NCBI GenBank assembly: GCA_035711845.1
Contig: DASTBU010000084.1
Coordinates: forward strand, 1 to 64,000
DNA: 64,000 nucleotides
From: DASTBU01 sp035711845
GTDB lineage: Bacteria > Acidobacteriota > Vicinamibacteria > Vicinamibacterales > 2-12-FULL-66-21
Reading direction: 5' to 3'
Made by a program: the position numbers and the translations under genes. Under the pieces are notes generated by a model. The model had not been told where the DNA came from and made no database searches. It saw only the letters and a list, made by a program, of their open reading frames with translations. Positions within the stretch are counted from its first letter, which is position 1, and every line of letters starts with the position of its first letter. Of this stretch, positions 1-9,405 are shown one piece after another.

Positions 1-97
1 GGACCGAGGGACCCGGACCGAGGGACCCGGACCGAGGGACCCCGGACCGAGGGACCCGGACCAGGGACACAGGACAAAGGGACCCAGGGACCAGGGA
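1..97. repeat. Tandem GGGACC-word repeat, cut by window start
   Basis: Imperfect tandem copies of a 14-15 base unit (GGACCGAGGGACCC) pass into GGGACCAGGGAC-type words. The array runs right up to the stop codon of the CorC-type gene, whose TAG lies in the final word. The same word family recurs inside dnaE2 (32807-32953) and in front of imuA (38516-38634). Only one orientation is visible here. The left end is outside the window, so its full size and any inverted arm cannot be judged. Confidence 0.85.
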
Positions 98-1333
98 CTA
101 CCGCGTCTGTAGCTCGGCGGGCGCCGCGCGGCGGAGGCGAACCTTGTGGATCCGGCGGCGCTCCGCCTCGAGCACCTCGACGAGCAGGCCGTCCAGCTCG
201 AAGACCTCGCCCACTGTCGGAACACGTCCGACGCGCGTGAGGACGTAGCCGCCGACCGTGTCGCTCCCCTGCGGCTCGACCTCGACGCCGAGCCGCTCGC
301 GGATCTCGTCGATGCTCACCTTCGCACTGAACACCCAGGAGCCGTTGCCCTCTTCCACGACCGGCTCGGTTTCGACGTCGTACTCGTCGCGAATCTCGCC
401 GACGATCTCCTCGAGGAGATCCTCGAGCGTGACCAGCCCGGCGGTGCCGCCGTATTCGTCGACCACGATGGCGAGCTGTACCTGCTTGCGCTGGAACTCC
501 TTCAGCAGCTCCGGCACGCGCTTGGTCTCGGGAACGAACGTGGCGGGCCTGACCAGCCCGGCGATCGGATGCGCGGTGCCCTCGGTGCCGGTCAGCTGAA
601 TCAGGTCCTTCACGTAGATGACCCCCAGGATGTTGTCGAGGTTCTCCTGGAAGACCGGAATGCGTGAGTACTCCTGCTCGCGAAAGAGAGCGCGCAGCTC
701 GTCGAGCGTCGCATCCGCCCGGATGGCCACGATATCTGGGCGCGGGGTCATGACTTCGCGGACGAGGGTGTCTCCGAAGTCCACGATCGACTGAATGAGC
801 CGGCGCCCATCGCCTTCGATGAGCGCCTCCTCTTCCGTCGGCTCGGCGACAGCCGGCACGCCGGGTTCCTCTTCCGAGCCATTCCCTTGCGGCGCGCGCC
901 GTTCGGATCCGATGAACCGCGTCAGCGCCGTGGTGAGCGGCTGAAGGAAGCTGACCGCGATGTCGAACGGCGGCAGGATGAACGCCAGCACTCGCTCGGG
1001 GTTTCGGCGCACGATCATCAGCGGCAGCACGTGCTCGAACACCAGGATGAAGACGGCGACGAAGAGCAGGAGCATGCCGATGGACTGGAAACCGGTGCTT
1101 CCCGTCATCACGGCGATGGCGACCGTCGCGAGTGAAAAGATGAGTCCGAGAAGCAGCCTGGCAGGCAGGAACAGCTGGATCGGATCATCGAGGTAGAAGG
1201 CGAGCCGATCGTTGCGGCCGCCGCGCTCCGCCATGAGACGCAGCGACAGACGCATCAGGGAGCTGAAGGCCGTCTCGATGGTGCCCACGTAAACGGCCGC
1301 CATCGCGAGCACGAGTAAAAGCGCAGGCATCAT
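98..1333 (-). CDS. HlyC/CorC-type transporter-associated protein (CNNM/CBS/CorC domains)
   Basis: This 411-residue inner-membrane protein has the usual order of the family. About 130 N-terminal residues hold several hydrophobic segments (CNNM/DUF21-like), a charged linker follows near residues 145-175, a CBS pair occupies roughly 185-310 (VREVMTPRPDIV starts it) and a CorC_HlyC domain ends the protein. The family is linked to Mg2+/Co2+ homeostasis; the name haemolysin is historical. Its ATG overlaps the ybeY stop by 4 bases, and the phoH-ybeY-corC order is a common bacterial cluster. The transported ion is not shown by the sequence. Confidence 0.88.
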   Translation of the reverse strand: MMPALLLVLAMAAVYVGTIETAFSSLMRLSLRLMAERGGRNDRLAFYLDDPIQLFLPARLLLGLIFSLATVAIAVMTGSTGFQSIGMLLLFVAVFILVFEHVLPLMIVRRNPERVLAFILPPFDIAVSFLQPLTTALTRFIGSERRAPQGNGSEEEPGVPAVAEPTEEEALIEGDGRRLIQSIVDFGDTLVREVMTPRPDIVAIRADATLDELRALFREQEYSRIPVFQENLDNILGVIYVKDLIQLTGTEGTAHPIAGLVRPATFVPETKRVPELLKEFQRKQVQLAIVVDEYGGTAGLVTLEDLLEEIVGEIRDEYDVETEPVVEEGNGSWVFSAKVSIDEIRERLGVEVEPQGSDTVGGYVLTRVGRVPTVGEVFELDGLLVEVLEAERRRIHKVRLRRAAPAELQTR

Positions 1334-1890
1334 GGGCGTGTGCGGCGCCGATGCGCGCGCTCGATGAGGCCCACCGTGAGCCCACCCTTACGGCGCAGGC
1401 GGGTCTCCAGCCTCCCCATCCGGCCCGCGTCCGGGGCGGCCTCGTGATCGTGGCCAAGAAGGTGGAGCAACCCGTGAAGCGCCAGGACGCGGAGCTCCGT
1501 CTGCGCGGTGTGCCCCGCCTCCCTCGCCTGGCGTCTGGCGACGCCGGTGGCGATGACGATGTCGCCCAGTATCGCCGTCCGACCTCCGCCATCGAGCGCC
1601 TTCGGGACGCGCGCCGCACGTGTGCTCTTCCGGCGCGCGGTGCCGCCGCGCTGTGGTGATGGCGCAGCGCCGTCGGCCGGGAACGAGAGCACGTCGGTGA
1701 CGCGGTCCTTGCGGCGATAACGGAGATTGAGGGAGCGGACGTGCGCGTCACCCACCAGCGCGACCGCGACAGCGCCCCGGGCGCCCGACGGGGCGACGGA
1801 CTCCAGCCACCGCGCGAGGCCTCCGTCGCGAACCGGACGGCCACGGCCGTCGGTAACCGAAACGCGCAAAGGTCTACTGTCGGGATCCAC
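1330..1890 (-). CDS. ybeY: Endoribonuclease YbeY (rRNA maturation factor)
   Basis: A 186-residue metal-dependent endoribonuclease acting in 16S rRNA 3'-end maturation and ribosome quality control. The family signature HGLLHLLGHDH is at residues 139-149, with His139, His143 and His149 as zinc ligands. Residues 73-104 form an Arg/Pro-rich stretch that looks like an insertion relative to typical YbeY proteins of about 155 residues. The gene overlaps the end of phoH by 17 bases and the start of the CorC gene by 4, so the three genes are co-transcribed and probably translationally coupled. Confidence 0.93.
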   Translation of the reverse strand: MDPDSRPLRVSVTDGRGRPVRDGGLARWLESVAPSGARGAVAVALVGDAHVRSLNLRYRRKDRVTDVLSFPADGAAPSPQRGGTARRKSTRAARVPKALDGGGRTAILGDIVIATGVARRQAREAGHTAQTELRVLALHGLLHLLGHDHEAAPDAGRMGRLETRLRRKGGLTVGLIERAHRRRTRP

Positions 1891-2809
1891 CGTAGGATTC
1901 GTAGGCTTTCACGATCTGCTGCACGAGCTGGTGCCGGACCACGTCCTTTTCGTCGAAGTGAATGAACGCAATGCCCGCGACGTGGCCGACCACCTTCATG
2001 GCCTCGACAAGGCCGGAGATCCGGCCCGCGGGCAAATCGATCTGCGTGACGTCCCCCGTGATGACCGCCTTGGACCCGAAACCGAGGCGGGTCAGGAACA
2101 TCTTCATCTGCTCGGACGTCGTATTCTGGGCTTCGTCCAGGATCACGAACGCATCGTTCAGCGTGCGGCCCCGCATGAAGGCAATCGGCGCCACCTCGAT
2201 GGTCCCGCGCTCGAGCAGCCGCTCGACGCGTTCGAGGTCCATCATGTCGTAGAGCGCATCGTAGAGCGGCCGCAGATATGGGTTGACCTTCTCCTGCAGA
2301 TCTCCCGGAAGGAACCCGAGCTTCTCGCCCGCCTCGACCGCGGGGCGAGCCAGGATGATGCGGCTGACACGTTTCGCCAGTAGGTACGACACGGCCTGCG
2401 CCATCGCCAGGTACGTCTTGCCGGTGCCAGCAGGGCCGATGCCGAAGACGATGTCGTACTGTTCGATGGCGTCGAGGTAGCGGCGCTGATTGACGCTCTT
2501 GGGCAGCACCTGCCGCTTGCCCGACGTCCGCGGCGCGCCGCGCAGAAAGTAGTCGCTCAGCTCGACGTTCTCGTCCTGGACGACCAGCTGGGAAGCCGTC
2601 TTCACGTCTCCCTTCGCAAGCTTGTAGCCGCCTCGAATGAGCGTGGCGAGCTGGTCCAGGACTTTCTCCGCGCGGGCGACATCTCCCGGATCTCCTTCGA
2701 CCACGAGCTCGTGGCCATTGGACCGGATTCGCACGCCAAACAGGTTCTCGAGGTGTTTGAGGTTTTCGTCGTAGCTGCCGAAGAGCGACTCGACACCCTC
2801 GTCGGGCAC
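1874..2809 (-). CDS. phoH: PhoH family ATPase (PhoH/YbeZ)
   Basis: A 311-residue cytoplasmic P-loop ATPase of the PhoH/YbeZ group, which partners YbeY in RNA metabolism. Residues 1-60 resemble a KH-like RNA-binding region. Walker A (GPAGTGKT) is at 125-132 and Walker B (VILDEAQN) lies near 215. The start is GTG with an AAGG ribosome-binding stretch 5 bases upstream. The roughly 100-base gap to aspS is AT-rich and contains TGTGGTAAAAT on the minus strand (2890-2880), a possible -10 region for this three-gene operon. Ordinary length and motifs. Confidence 0.94.
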   Translation of the reverse strand: MPDEGVESLFGSYDENLKHLENLFGVRIRSNGHELVVEGDPGDVARAEKVLDQLATLIRGGYKLAKGDVKTASQLVVQDENVELSDYFLRGAPRTSGKRQVLPKSVNQRRYLDAIEQYDIVFGIGPAGTGKTYLAMAQAVSYLLAKRVSRIILARPAVEAGEKLGFLPGDLQEKVNPYLRPLYDALYDMMDLERVERLLERGTIEVAPIAFMRGRTLNDAFVILDEAQNTTSEQMKMFLTRLGFGSKAVITGDVTQIDLPAGRISGLVEAMKVVGHVAGIAFIHFDEKDVVRHQLVQQIVKAYESYGGSRQ

Positions 2810-2908
2810 TGCAACCTTGCGAACGACTGTTGTAGGAGGGATAAGAGCTAACTCCTTGTAAACTAGCTAATTACGCTCCATTTTACCACATCACGCCAGG
2901 AGCCGGAT

Positions 2909-4678
2909 TCAGGGCTCGAGGCGCAGCTTCAGCTCGCGAATCTGCCTGGAATCGACAGTGGAGGGGGCGCCAGCCATCAAATCCACGGCCTGAGCGGTCT
3001 TCGGGAAGGCGATGACGTCGCGAATCGAGCTCTCACCGCACAGGATCGCGACCGTGCGGTCCAGCCCGAGCGCAATGCCCCCGTGCGGCGGCGTTCCGTA
3101 TTCGAGCGCGTCGAGGAAGAACCCGAAGCGCAGGCGCGCGTCCTCGTCGGATATCCCCAACAGCTTGAAGATCAGGCGCTGGAGCGTCTGGTCGTGGATT
3201 CGAATGCTACCGCCCGCGATCTCGCTGCCATTCAGGACGAGATCGTACGCCCGCGCCCGTACCCGGCCGGGCTCGGCCTCGAGCAGACCCACATCGCTCT
3301 CCATCGGCGAGGTGAACGGGTGGTGCATGAACTCGTAGCGCTGTTCCTCCGCGAGCCACTCGAACATCGGGAAATCGACGACCCACAGGAACGCGAACGC
3401 CTGAGGGTCCAACATGTTCGCGCGGCGCGCGATGTGGAGCCGCAGCTGTCCGAGCACTTTCGACGCCGCTTCGTGCGCGCCGGCCGCCATCACCAGGAGA
3501 TCGGGGGCCCCGGCGCCGGCACTTTCCATCGCCAGGCGAAGCGCGCCCTCTCCAGCCGCCTTCAGCGCGGGACTCTGAATCGTTCCCTCCGGCGCGCGAG
3601 CCCAGACGAGGCCCGACGCTCCGAGCTGTTTGGCCTGCGCGACCAGCTCGTCGAGCTCGCGTCGAGAGTACGATGCGGCTCCTGGAACCGCGAAGCCCCG
3701 AACCTCGCCCCCAGCCGCCACTGCGGCGCGGAAGATCGAGAAATCCGAGCCCGCGAACGGCGCCGAGAGGTTGCGGATCTCCATGCCGACCCGGAGATCC
3801 GGCTTGTCGGTGCCGTACCTGGCAATCGCTTCGCTGTACGGCAAGCGAAGGAAGGGCCGCGGCGCCTCGCGTCCGATGATCGCCATCACCCGTTCCATGA
3901 GCGGCTCGATTGTCGCGAACACGAGGTCTTCGGTCGCAAACGAGATCTCGAGGTCCACCTGGGTGAACTCCGGCTGCCTGTCGGCGCGGAGATCTTCGTC
4001 GCGGAAGCACTTCACGATCTGGAAATAGCGATCCATCCCGGAAATCATCAGGATCTGCTTGAAGATCTGCGGCGACTGCGGGAGGGCATAGAACTCCCCG
4101 GGGTGCACGCGGCTCGGCACCAGGTAGTCGCGGGCGCCCTCCGGCGTGGACTTGGTGAGCATCGGCGTCTCGATCTCGAGGAACCCTTGCTCGTCGAAGT
4201 ATCTCCGGATCTCCATCGTCGCGCGGTGCCTGAGCGCGATGTTGCGCTGCATCCTCGGACGACGGAGGTCGAGATAGCGATACTTGAGCCGCGTATCCTC
4301 CGAGACGGGTGTCTCGTCGGAGATCGGAAAGGGCGGCGTTTTCGCGTCGTTCAGCAGGCGGATCTCGCGCGCGGCCACCTCGATCTCGCCGGTTTTCATC
4401 TTCGGATTGATGGTTTCGGGCGAACGGCGTTCCACGTGTCCCAGCACGGCTACCACGAACTCCGCGCGAAGGCGTCCCGCCTCTGCGATGAGCGATTCGT
4501 CGTCGCGGACAACGATCTGCGTGATGCCGTGCCGGTCCCGCACGTCGATGAAGACGAGCGAGCCGAGATCCCGAACGCGATCGACCCAGCCGAGGAGCAC
4601 GACATCATGGCTGACATCTGCGGCGGTCAATCCGCCGCACGAGTGGGTTCTGGCCAGCGTTCCCAACGGTTGATTCAT
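2909..4678 (-). CDS. aspS: Aspartyl-tRNA synthetase
   Basis: A 589-residue class II aminoacyl-tRNA synthetase charging tRNA-Asp. It has the N-terminal OB-fold anticodon-binding domain (about residues 1-110), class II motifs 2 and 3, and the bacterial-type GAD insertion. The C-terminal GLDR motif in LGLDRTVAIL is the motif 3 arginine. Length matches the bacterial enzyme. It lies 6 bases downstream of hisS on the same strand, a frequent hisS-aspS pairing. Whether it also charges tRNA-Asn (non-discriminating form) cannot be settled from this window. Confidence 0.95.
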   Translation of the reverse strand: MNQPLGTLARTHSCGGLTAADVSHDVVLLGWVDRVRDLGSLVFIDVRDRHGITQIVVRDDESLIAEAGRLRAEFVVAVLGHVERRSPETINPKMKTGEIEVAAREIRLLNDAKTPPFPISDETPVSEDTRLKYRYLDLRRPRMQRNIALRHRATMEIRRYFDEQGFLEIETPMLTKSTPEGARDYLVPSRVHPGEFYALPQSPQIFKQILMISGMDRYFQIVKCFRDEDLRADRQPEFTQVDLEISFATEDLVFATIEPLMERVMAIIGREAPRPFLRLPYSEAIARYGTDKPDLRVGMEIRNLSAPFAGSDFSIFRAAVAAGGEVRGFAVPGAASYSRRELDELVAQAKQLGASGLVWARAPEGTIQSPALKAAGEGALRLAMESAGAGAPDLLVMAAGAHEAASKVLGQLRLHIARRANMLDPQAFAFLWVVDFPMFEWLAEEQRYEFMHHPFTSPMESDVGLLEAEPGRVRARAYDLVLNGSEIAGGSIRIHDQTLQRLIFKLLGISDEDARLRFGFFLDALEYGTPPHGGIALGLDRTVAILCGESSIRDVIAFPKTAQAVDLMAGAPSTVDSRQIRELKLRLEP

Positions 4679-4684
4679 ATGTGG

Positions 4685-6082
4685 TTACGAATCCTGCGTG
4701 GCAGCGATCGAGGCGCGAGACCCCGGCTTCTCGCGGAACGCACCCAGGCGGGACGCGATGTCCGCACGTGGCGCGCTGGTTTGCTCTCCGGTCTCCATGT
4801 TCTTGACGGTGACTTCCTGCTTCGCCCGTTCGTCGGCGCCCACGACGAGCACGAACCCGATCCCGCGAGCCGACGCGTACTTGAACTGCTTGCCGAGCCT
4901 GTCGGGCTCGGGATAGACCTCCACGGCCCAGCCCGCGGCCCGGAGGTCGGCAGCGAGCCGCAGCGCATCCTGAACCGGCTCCCCCTCGAACAGGGTAACG
5001 AGGACGTCCGGCGCGCCGGACTGGATGTCCGCCGGAAACATCTGGCGTTCGGCCATGACGACCAGGATGCGCTCGAGGCCCAGGGAGAACCCGCACGCGG
5101 GAATGTCCTCGCCGAGAAACATCCCGATCAGGCCATCGTAGCGGCCTCCGCCACCAAGGCTGCCGGCCAGATCCGGAACAGCAACCTCCATGATGGCGCC
5201 GGTGTAGTACGACAGGCCGCGTGCGAGCGCGGGGTCCACCTGCACGTGCGCGGCGGCGCTCGTGGCGCCGCAGAAATCGATGATCTCGCCGAGATCGCGG
5301 GCGGCCGCTGCTCCGGGTTCGTGCCCCGTCAGCGTTCCGCACAACGCATCAATCACCGCACGATTGGCGTCGGCCCGGTTCGCTGCGCCGTCGGCGAGGG
5401 AAGACAGGTTTCGGAACGTCCCGGCCAGGGTCGGCGTCACGATTCCACGCGCCTCGAGCTCGCGCTGGACGCCTTCCGGACCGATCCTGTCCATCTTGTC
5501 GAGGGCCACCAGCGCGGCCGCGTGCTGGTCGGCGGGGACACCCGCCACATCGAGCAATCCCGTCAGCACGCCCCGGTGGTTCAGCTTGATCACGAAGTCG
5601 GTGAACCCGAGACGCTGCAGGACGTCGCTCACGGCCGCGCACAATTCCACCTCGACGACCAGCGAGCGCGATCCGATGGCATCCACGTCGCACTGGTAGA
5701 ACTCGCGGAAGCGACCGCGGGCCGGGCGGTCGGCACGCCAGACCGGCTGGATCTGATAGCGCTTGAAGAAGCGCGCGAGCTTCCCCCGGTACTCCGCGAC
5801 GACGCGCGCCAACGGGACCGTCAGGTCGTACCGCAGCGCCAGATCGGCCTCCCCGGAGGCCTCGTGCTCGCCGCGGCGAAGCACCTTGAAGATCAGCTTG
5901 TTGCCCTCTTCGCCGTACTTGCCGGTGAGCGTCTCGATGTTCTCGAGCGCGGGCGTCTCCAGCGGCTCGAAGCCGTACCGGCGGTAGACGTCTTCGATGA
6001 TGGCGATGACGTAGGAGCGGCGGCGCACGTCTTCCGGCAGGAAGTCGCGCATGCCCCGCGCTGGACGGGTGTGCTCCGGCAT
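4685..6082 (-). CDS. hisS: Histidyl-tRNA synthetase
   Basis: A 465-residue class II synthetase charging tRNA-His. The N-terminus has GMRDFLPED (motif 1 region). Motif 2 follows as ARGRFREFYQCDVDAIG, and the histidine-specific segment GLSYYTG is intact. The C-terminal anticodon-binding domain covers roughly residues 365-450. Its start overlaps by one base the stop of the upstream gamma-carbonic anhydrase gene, so the two are likely co-transcribed. About 30 residues longer than the E. coli enzyme, mostly at the C-terminus. Confidence 0.95.
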   Translation of the reverse strand: MPEHTRPARGMRDFLPEDVRRRSYVIAIIEDVYRRYGFEPLETPALENIETLTGKYGEEGNKLIFKVLRRGEHEASGEADLALRYDLTVPLARVVAEYRGKLARFFKRYQIQPVWRADRPARGRFREFYQCDVDAIGSRSLVVEVELCAAVSDVLQRLGFTDFVIKLNHRGVLTGLLDVAGVPADQHAAALVALDKMDRIGPEGVQRELEARGIVTPTLAGTFRNLSSLADGAANRADANRAVIDALCGTLTGHEPGAAAARDLGEIIDFCGATSAAAHVQVDPALARGLSYYTGAIMEVAVPDLAGSLGGGGRYDGLIGMFLGEDIPACGFSLGLERILVVMAERQMFPADIQSGAPDVLVTLFEGEPVQDALRLAADLRAAGWAVEVYPEPDRLGKQFKYASARGIGFVLVVGADERAKQEVTVKNMETGEQTSAPRADIASRLGAFREKPGSRASIAATQDS

Positions 6083-6594
6083 TACGCGTGCTGCATGTAC
6101 TCGAGGCGGTAGCCGACGTATCGCTCGGCGTAGACGCGGATTGACGCCACTTCGGCATCCGACAGGGCCCGGCGCACCTTGCCCGGACTGCCCATCACGA
6201 GCGAGCGCGGAGGGATGCGCGTCTCTTCGGCCACGAGCGTGCCCGCCGCGACGATCGAATCCTCGCCGATTTCCACTCCGTTCAGCAGGATGGCGCCCAT
6301 GCCCACGAGCACACGATCACCGAGCGTGCAGCCATGAATCACCGCGGCGTGGCCGATGGTCACCTCGTCGCCAATCATCGTCGGGTGCGTTTCGCGCATG
6401 ACGTGGACCACCGTACCGTCCTGGACATTCGAGCGCCTGCCGATGCTGATGCGGTTGACGTCGCCGCGGATGACGACGTTCATCCACACGCTGCTCTCGG
6501 CGCCGAGCTCGACGTCGCCAATCAGCTGAGCGGAGGGATCGACGAATGCCGTCTCGTGTACGCACGGCACGAGCCCGCGATAGGGCCGGAGCAT
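6082..6594 (-). CDS. Gamma-carbonic anhydrase family protein (YrdA-like)
   Basis: A left-handed beta-helix hexapeptide protein of 170 residues from the chosen ATG. Repeats such as IGDVELG, VVIRGDVN and IGDEVTIG are clear. The metal-binding histidines sit in DGTVVHV and in TIGHAAVIHG. Family members are carbonic anhydrases or metal-binding acyltransferase-like proteins; activity is not guaranteed. An upstream GTG at 6624 is possible and has AGGAG directly touching it. I prefer ATG 6594 because the family begins near MLRPYRG and a TATAAT lies 6 bases before it. Confidence 0.85.
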   Translation of the reverse strand: MLRPYRGLVPCVHETAFVDPSAQLIGDVELGAESSVWMNVVIRGDVNRISIGRRSNVQDGTVVHVMRETHPTMIGDEVTIGHAAVIHGCTLGDRVLVGMGAILLNGVEIGEDSIVAAGTLVAEETRIPPRSLVMGSPGKVRRALSDAEVASIRVYAERYVGYRLEYMQHA

Positions 6595-6600
6595 CCGAAT

Positions 6601-6606
6601 ATTATA
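6601..6606 (-). promoter_or_regulatory. Candidate -10 box immediately upstream of the gamma-CA start
   Basis: The minus strand reads TATAAT, then 6 bases (ATTCGG), then ATG. If used, transcription would begin at or next to the start codon, giving a leaderless mRNA. No convincing -35 hexamer is visible at the expected distance. The box lies inside the last codons of the preceding amidohydrolase gene. Confidence 0.4.
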
Positions 6607-8305
6607 GTGGAGCGCGACGGCCACCTCCTGCCGACCACGACACTCCCAGACGCGCAGCGCCGCTCGCTCCTGTTGGCTTTCTGAGGGTCGGATACTCGAT
6701 GCCGAGCTGCTCGAGGTACGTCTTGTACCGGGAAGGATCGTAGTAGTACTTCTTCAGCTCGGGGCGGTAACGCTCCATCACTGCCTTGTTGAGATCGATG
6801 GCCGGCTCGTCGTCAGGCCGCAAGAGCGGCTCGTACTTGATCTCCTTGGTCTGCACGTTCCGGAAGTAGTCCCACGCCTGCTCTACCAGCGCCGGCGTGA
6901 GCAGGAGATCGAGCACCGTCAAGGCCTGGACCTTGGCACCCGCCGTGGCCCCCTTGTGCGCGATTGGCGTCGCCATGGCGACGGCATTCGCCCAGTTGTG
7001 CCCGGGCAGTCCGGGAATGTTGGACGGAAACCGCAGCGTGACGGTCGGGACGTTCCACGAGATATCGCCGATGTCGTCGGATCCGCCGCCGCGATTCTCG
7101 CGGACGGGCCCCTGCAGCTCGGCGGGGACCTTCATGCTGAGCCCCTGCTCACGGCTTCCGATCTCCTTCTGGAGCGCTGTGGCGAGCGCCTGATCGTCGT
7201 CGCTCCACTCGGGCATCCCGACCTTCTTGATGTTGGCCCACGCAACCTCGGCAACGGTGCGGTTGAAATGCTGCGGCCAGGCCGTGCCGAGCACACGCGT
7301 CGGCATCAGCTCGGTCCCCGTCATCAGCGCGGCGCCCCTGGCGATGGCATCGCCGGTCTCCCACAGCTCCTTGATGCGCGGATAGGTGGTATGTCGGAAG
7401 TAGTACCAGACCGATGCCGTCCGCGGGACGACGTTGGGCTGATCTCCGCCGTTGGTGACGACGTAATGGGAGCGGTGTTCGAGGGGCAGATGCTCGCGCC
7501 GGTAGTTCCAGCCGATGTTCATCAGCTCCACCGCGTCGAGCGCGCTGCGGCCGCGCCACGGAGCGCCGGCCGAATGCGCGGTTTCGCCGCGAAAGGTGTA
7601 CTCGACCGAGACGAGGCCGGTGCCGGCGCGGTCGCCCCACGACACGCCGAAGTCGTTGCCGACATGGGTGAAGAGCGCGACGTCCACGTCCTTGAAGAAG
7701 CCGCCGCGGACGAAGTACGCCTTGGTGGCGACCAGCTCTTCGGCCGTCCCCGGCCAGATTCGAATCGTGCCCGGCAGCTTCTCGCGCTCCATGAGCTTCT
7801 TGACCGCGATCGCCGCGGTGATGTTCACGGCCTGGCCGGAGTTGTGTCCCTCCCCGTGGCCGGGTGCTCCTTCGATCATGGGATCGTGGTAGCCCACACC
7901 CGGCTTCTGTGACGCCTGCGGAATCCCGTCGATGTCGGATCCGAGCGCAAGGACCGGCTTGCCCGATCCCCAGCTCGCCATGTACGCGGTGGGAATTCCG
8001 GCGATCCCTTCCTGGACCGTGAACCCGTTCTTCTTCAGGATCTCGACCTGGTAGCGATGGGTTTCCAACTCCTGGAAGCCCAGCTCGGCAAAGCTGAAGA
8101 TCGAGTCCACCATCTGCTGGGTGAACTCCCTCATGGACTCGACCTCCGCAAGCGCGTCGGTCTTGAGACGCTCGACCCGGGGATCCTCTTTCGGCGAGGC
8201 GCCGGCCTTCTGCCCGGCCTGCCCCCTCGTGGGGCCCTGCGCGAGAGGAGTCGCCGCGACGGTCGCGGCAATCGCCAGGATGAACATCCAACGGGGACGA
8301 CGCAT
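6602..8305 (-). CDS. Secreted M20 family amidohydrolase (AbgB-like)
   Basis: A 567-residue M20 metallo-amidohydrolase, closest in style to the p-aminobenzoyl-glutamate hydrolase subunit B group. An N-terminal hydrophobic signal (after MRRPRW) suggests export. Metal-site landmarks are SDIDGIP, GEGHNSGQA, GTAEEL and the late HNWANAVAMATPIAHKG. The substrate is unknown; carboxypeptidase or amide hydrolysis is the family role. The ATG at 8305 has GGAGG 7 bases upstream, which decides the start over a longer open frame that runs antisense through moaA. The C-terminal ~25 residues extend over the next gene's promoter region and may be non-conserved. Confidence 0.85.
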   Translation of the reverse strand: MRRPRWMFILAIAATVAATPLAQGPTRGQAGQKAGASPKEDPRVERLKTDALAEVESMREFTQQMVDSIFSFAELGFQELETHRYQVEILKKNGFTVQEGIAGIPTAYMASWGSGKPVLALGSDIDGIPQASQKPGVGYHDPMIEGAPGHGEGHNSGQAVNITAAIAVKKLMEREKLPGTIRIWPGTAEELVATKAYFVRGGFFKDVDVALFTHVGNDFGVSWGDRAGTGLVSVEYTFRGETAHSAGAPWRGRSALDAVELMNIGWNYRREHLPLEHRSHYVVTNGGDQPNVVPRTASVWYYFRHTTYPRIKELWETGDAIARGAALMTGTELMPTRVLGTAWPQHFNRTVAEVAWANIKKVGMPEWSDDDQALATALQKEIGSREQGLSMKVPAELQGPVRENRGGGSDDIGDISWNVPTVTLRFPSNIPGLPGHNWANAVAMATPIAHKGATAGAKVQALTVLDLLLTPALVEQAWDYFRNVQTKEIKYEPLLRPDDEPAIDLNKAVMERYRPELKKYYYDPSRYKTYLEQLGIEYPTLRKPTGASGAARLGVSWSAGGGRRAPL

Positions 8306-8365
8306 CGGTAAACCTCCCTGGTTGGCAGAGCATATCGCGGAATGCGAGATAATGGAGTCATCCCT

Positions 8366-9385
8366 ATGGTGCTCGACCGCTTCGGCCGCCCGCTTCGCAG
8401 CCTCCGGGTGTCGGTCACGGACCGCTGCAATCTCCGCTGCCTGTACTGCATGCCGGAAACCGACTACGCCTGGCTGGCGCGCGACAGCATTCTCACCTTC
8501 GAGGAAACGGCACAGATCGTCGATGCTTTCACGAATGTGGGCGTGGATCGCCTCCGCATCACCGGCGGGGAGCCCCTGTTGAGGCGCGATCTCCCGGCGC
8601 TCATCGAGCAGCTGGCCTCGCGGCCCGCGCTGCGGGATGTCGCGCTGACCACCAACGGCGTGCTGCTCGCGGATCAGGCGGGCAGCCTCAGGCGCGCAGG
8701 GCTTCACCGGATCACCGTGAGTCTCGACACCCTCGATCCTGCGCGGTTCCGCGCATTGACCCGCTTCGACCAGCATCAAAGCGTGCTCGACGGGATCGCG
8801 GCGGCAACGGCGGCCGGGTTCAACTCCGTGAAACTCGATACTGTGGTGATACGGGGCGTGAACGACGACGAGCTCGTGCCGCTCGTCGAGTACGGCCGGC
8901 TGGTCGGGGCTGAAGTGCGGTTCATCGAATACATGGACGTCGGCGGGGCGACCCGGTGGTCGCAGGCGGACGTGGTCTCGCGGCGCGAGATGCTGCACGC
9001 GCTCGAAGCGCGCTACGGCAGGATCGAGCCCGTCGAGGAAGAGTCATCGGCCCCTGCCGATCGCTTCCGGCTGCCCGACGGCACCACGTTCGGGATCATC
9101 TCGTCCACGACGGAACCCTTCTGCGCGTCGTGCGATCGCGCGCGGCTGACCGCGGACGGAATGTGGCTCATGTGCCTCTACGCGCATGCCGGCACGGACC
9201 TGCGCCGGCCGCTCCGGGCAGGCGCCACGAGCGCCGAACTGCAGCAGTTGATCGGCACGGTCTGGTCCTCCCGAGCGGACCGCGGCGCCGAAGAGCGCCT
9301 CACGACCCCCCGCGGCGAGACCCTGATTCCTGTCGCCGCGCTGAAGAAAGACGCGCATCTGGAGATGCACACCAGGGGAGGTTGA
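8366..9385 (+). CDS. moaA: GTP 3',8-cyclase MoaA
   Basis: A 339-residue radical SAM enzyme for the first step of molybdenum cofactor synthesis. The radical SAM cluster motif CNLRCLYC is at residues 21-28. The second cluster is bound by FCASCDRARL plus a downstream Cys in WLMCLY, and the protein ends in the double glycine (RGG) that MoaA needs. GGAG lies 8 bases before the ATG at 8366; an in-frame ATG 24 bases upstream is less likely. It is divergent from the amidohydrolase gene. The cofactor would serve the MsrP enzyme encoded at 14 kb. Confidence 0.94.
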   Translation: MVLDRFGRPLRSLRVSVTDRCNLRCLYCMPETDYAWLARDSILTFEETAQIVDAFTNVGVDRLRITGGEPLLRRDLPALIEQLASRPALRDVALTTNGVLLADQAGSLRRAGLHRITVSLDTLDPARFRALTRFDQHQSVLDGIAAATAAGFNSVKLDTVVIRGVNDDELVPLVEYGRLVGAEVRFIEYMDVGGATRWSQADVVSRREMLHALEARYGRIEPVEEESSAPADRFRLPDGTTFGIISSTTEPFCASCDRARLTADGMWLMCLYAHAGTDLRRPLRAGATSAELQQLIGTVWSSRADRGAEERLTTPRGETLIPVAALKKDAHLEMHTRGG

Positions 9386-9405
9386 CATCGCAGATTCGTC
9401 GACAA

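Noticed and set aside
3083..6112. A 1009-codon open frame on the plus strand across aspS and hisS
   Set aside because: It is antisense to two clear synthetase genes, has the Arg/His/Glu-rich composition of shadow frames in GC-rich DNA, and matches no family.
8306..8998. An N-terminal extension of the amidohydrolase running antisense through moaA
   Set aside because: The signal peptide and GGAGG site at 8305 fix the start, and the extension is the complement of conserved moaA sequence.
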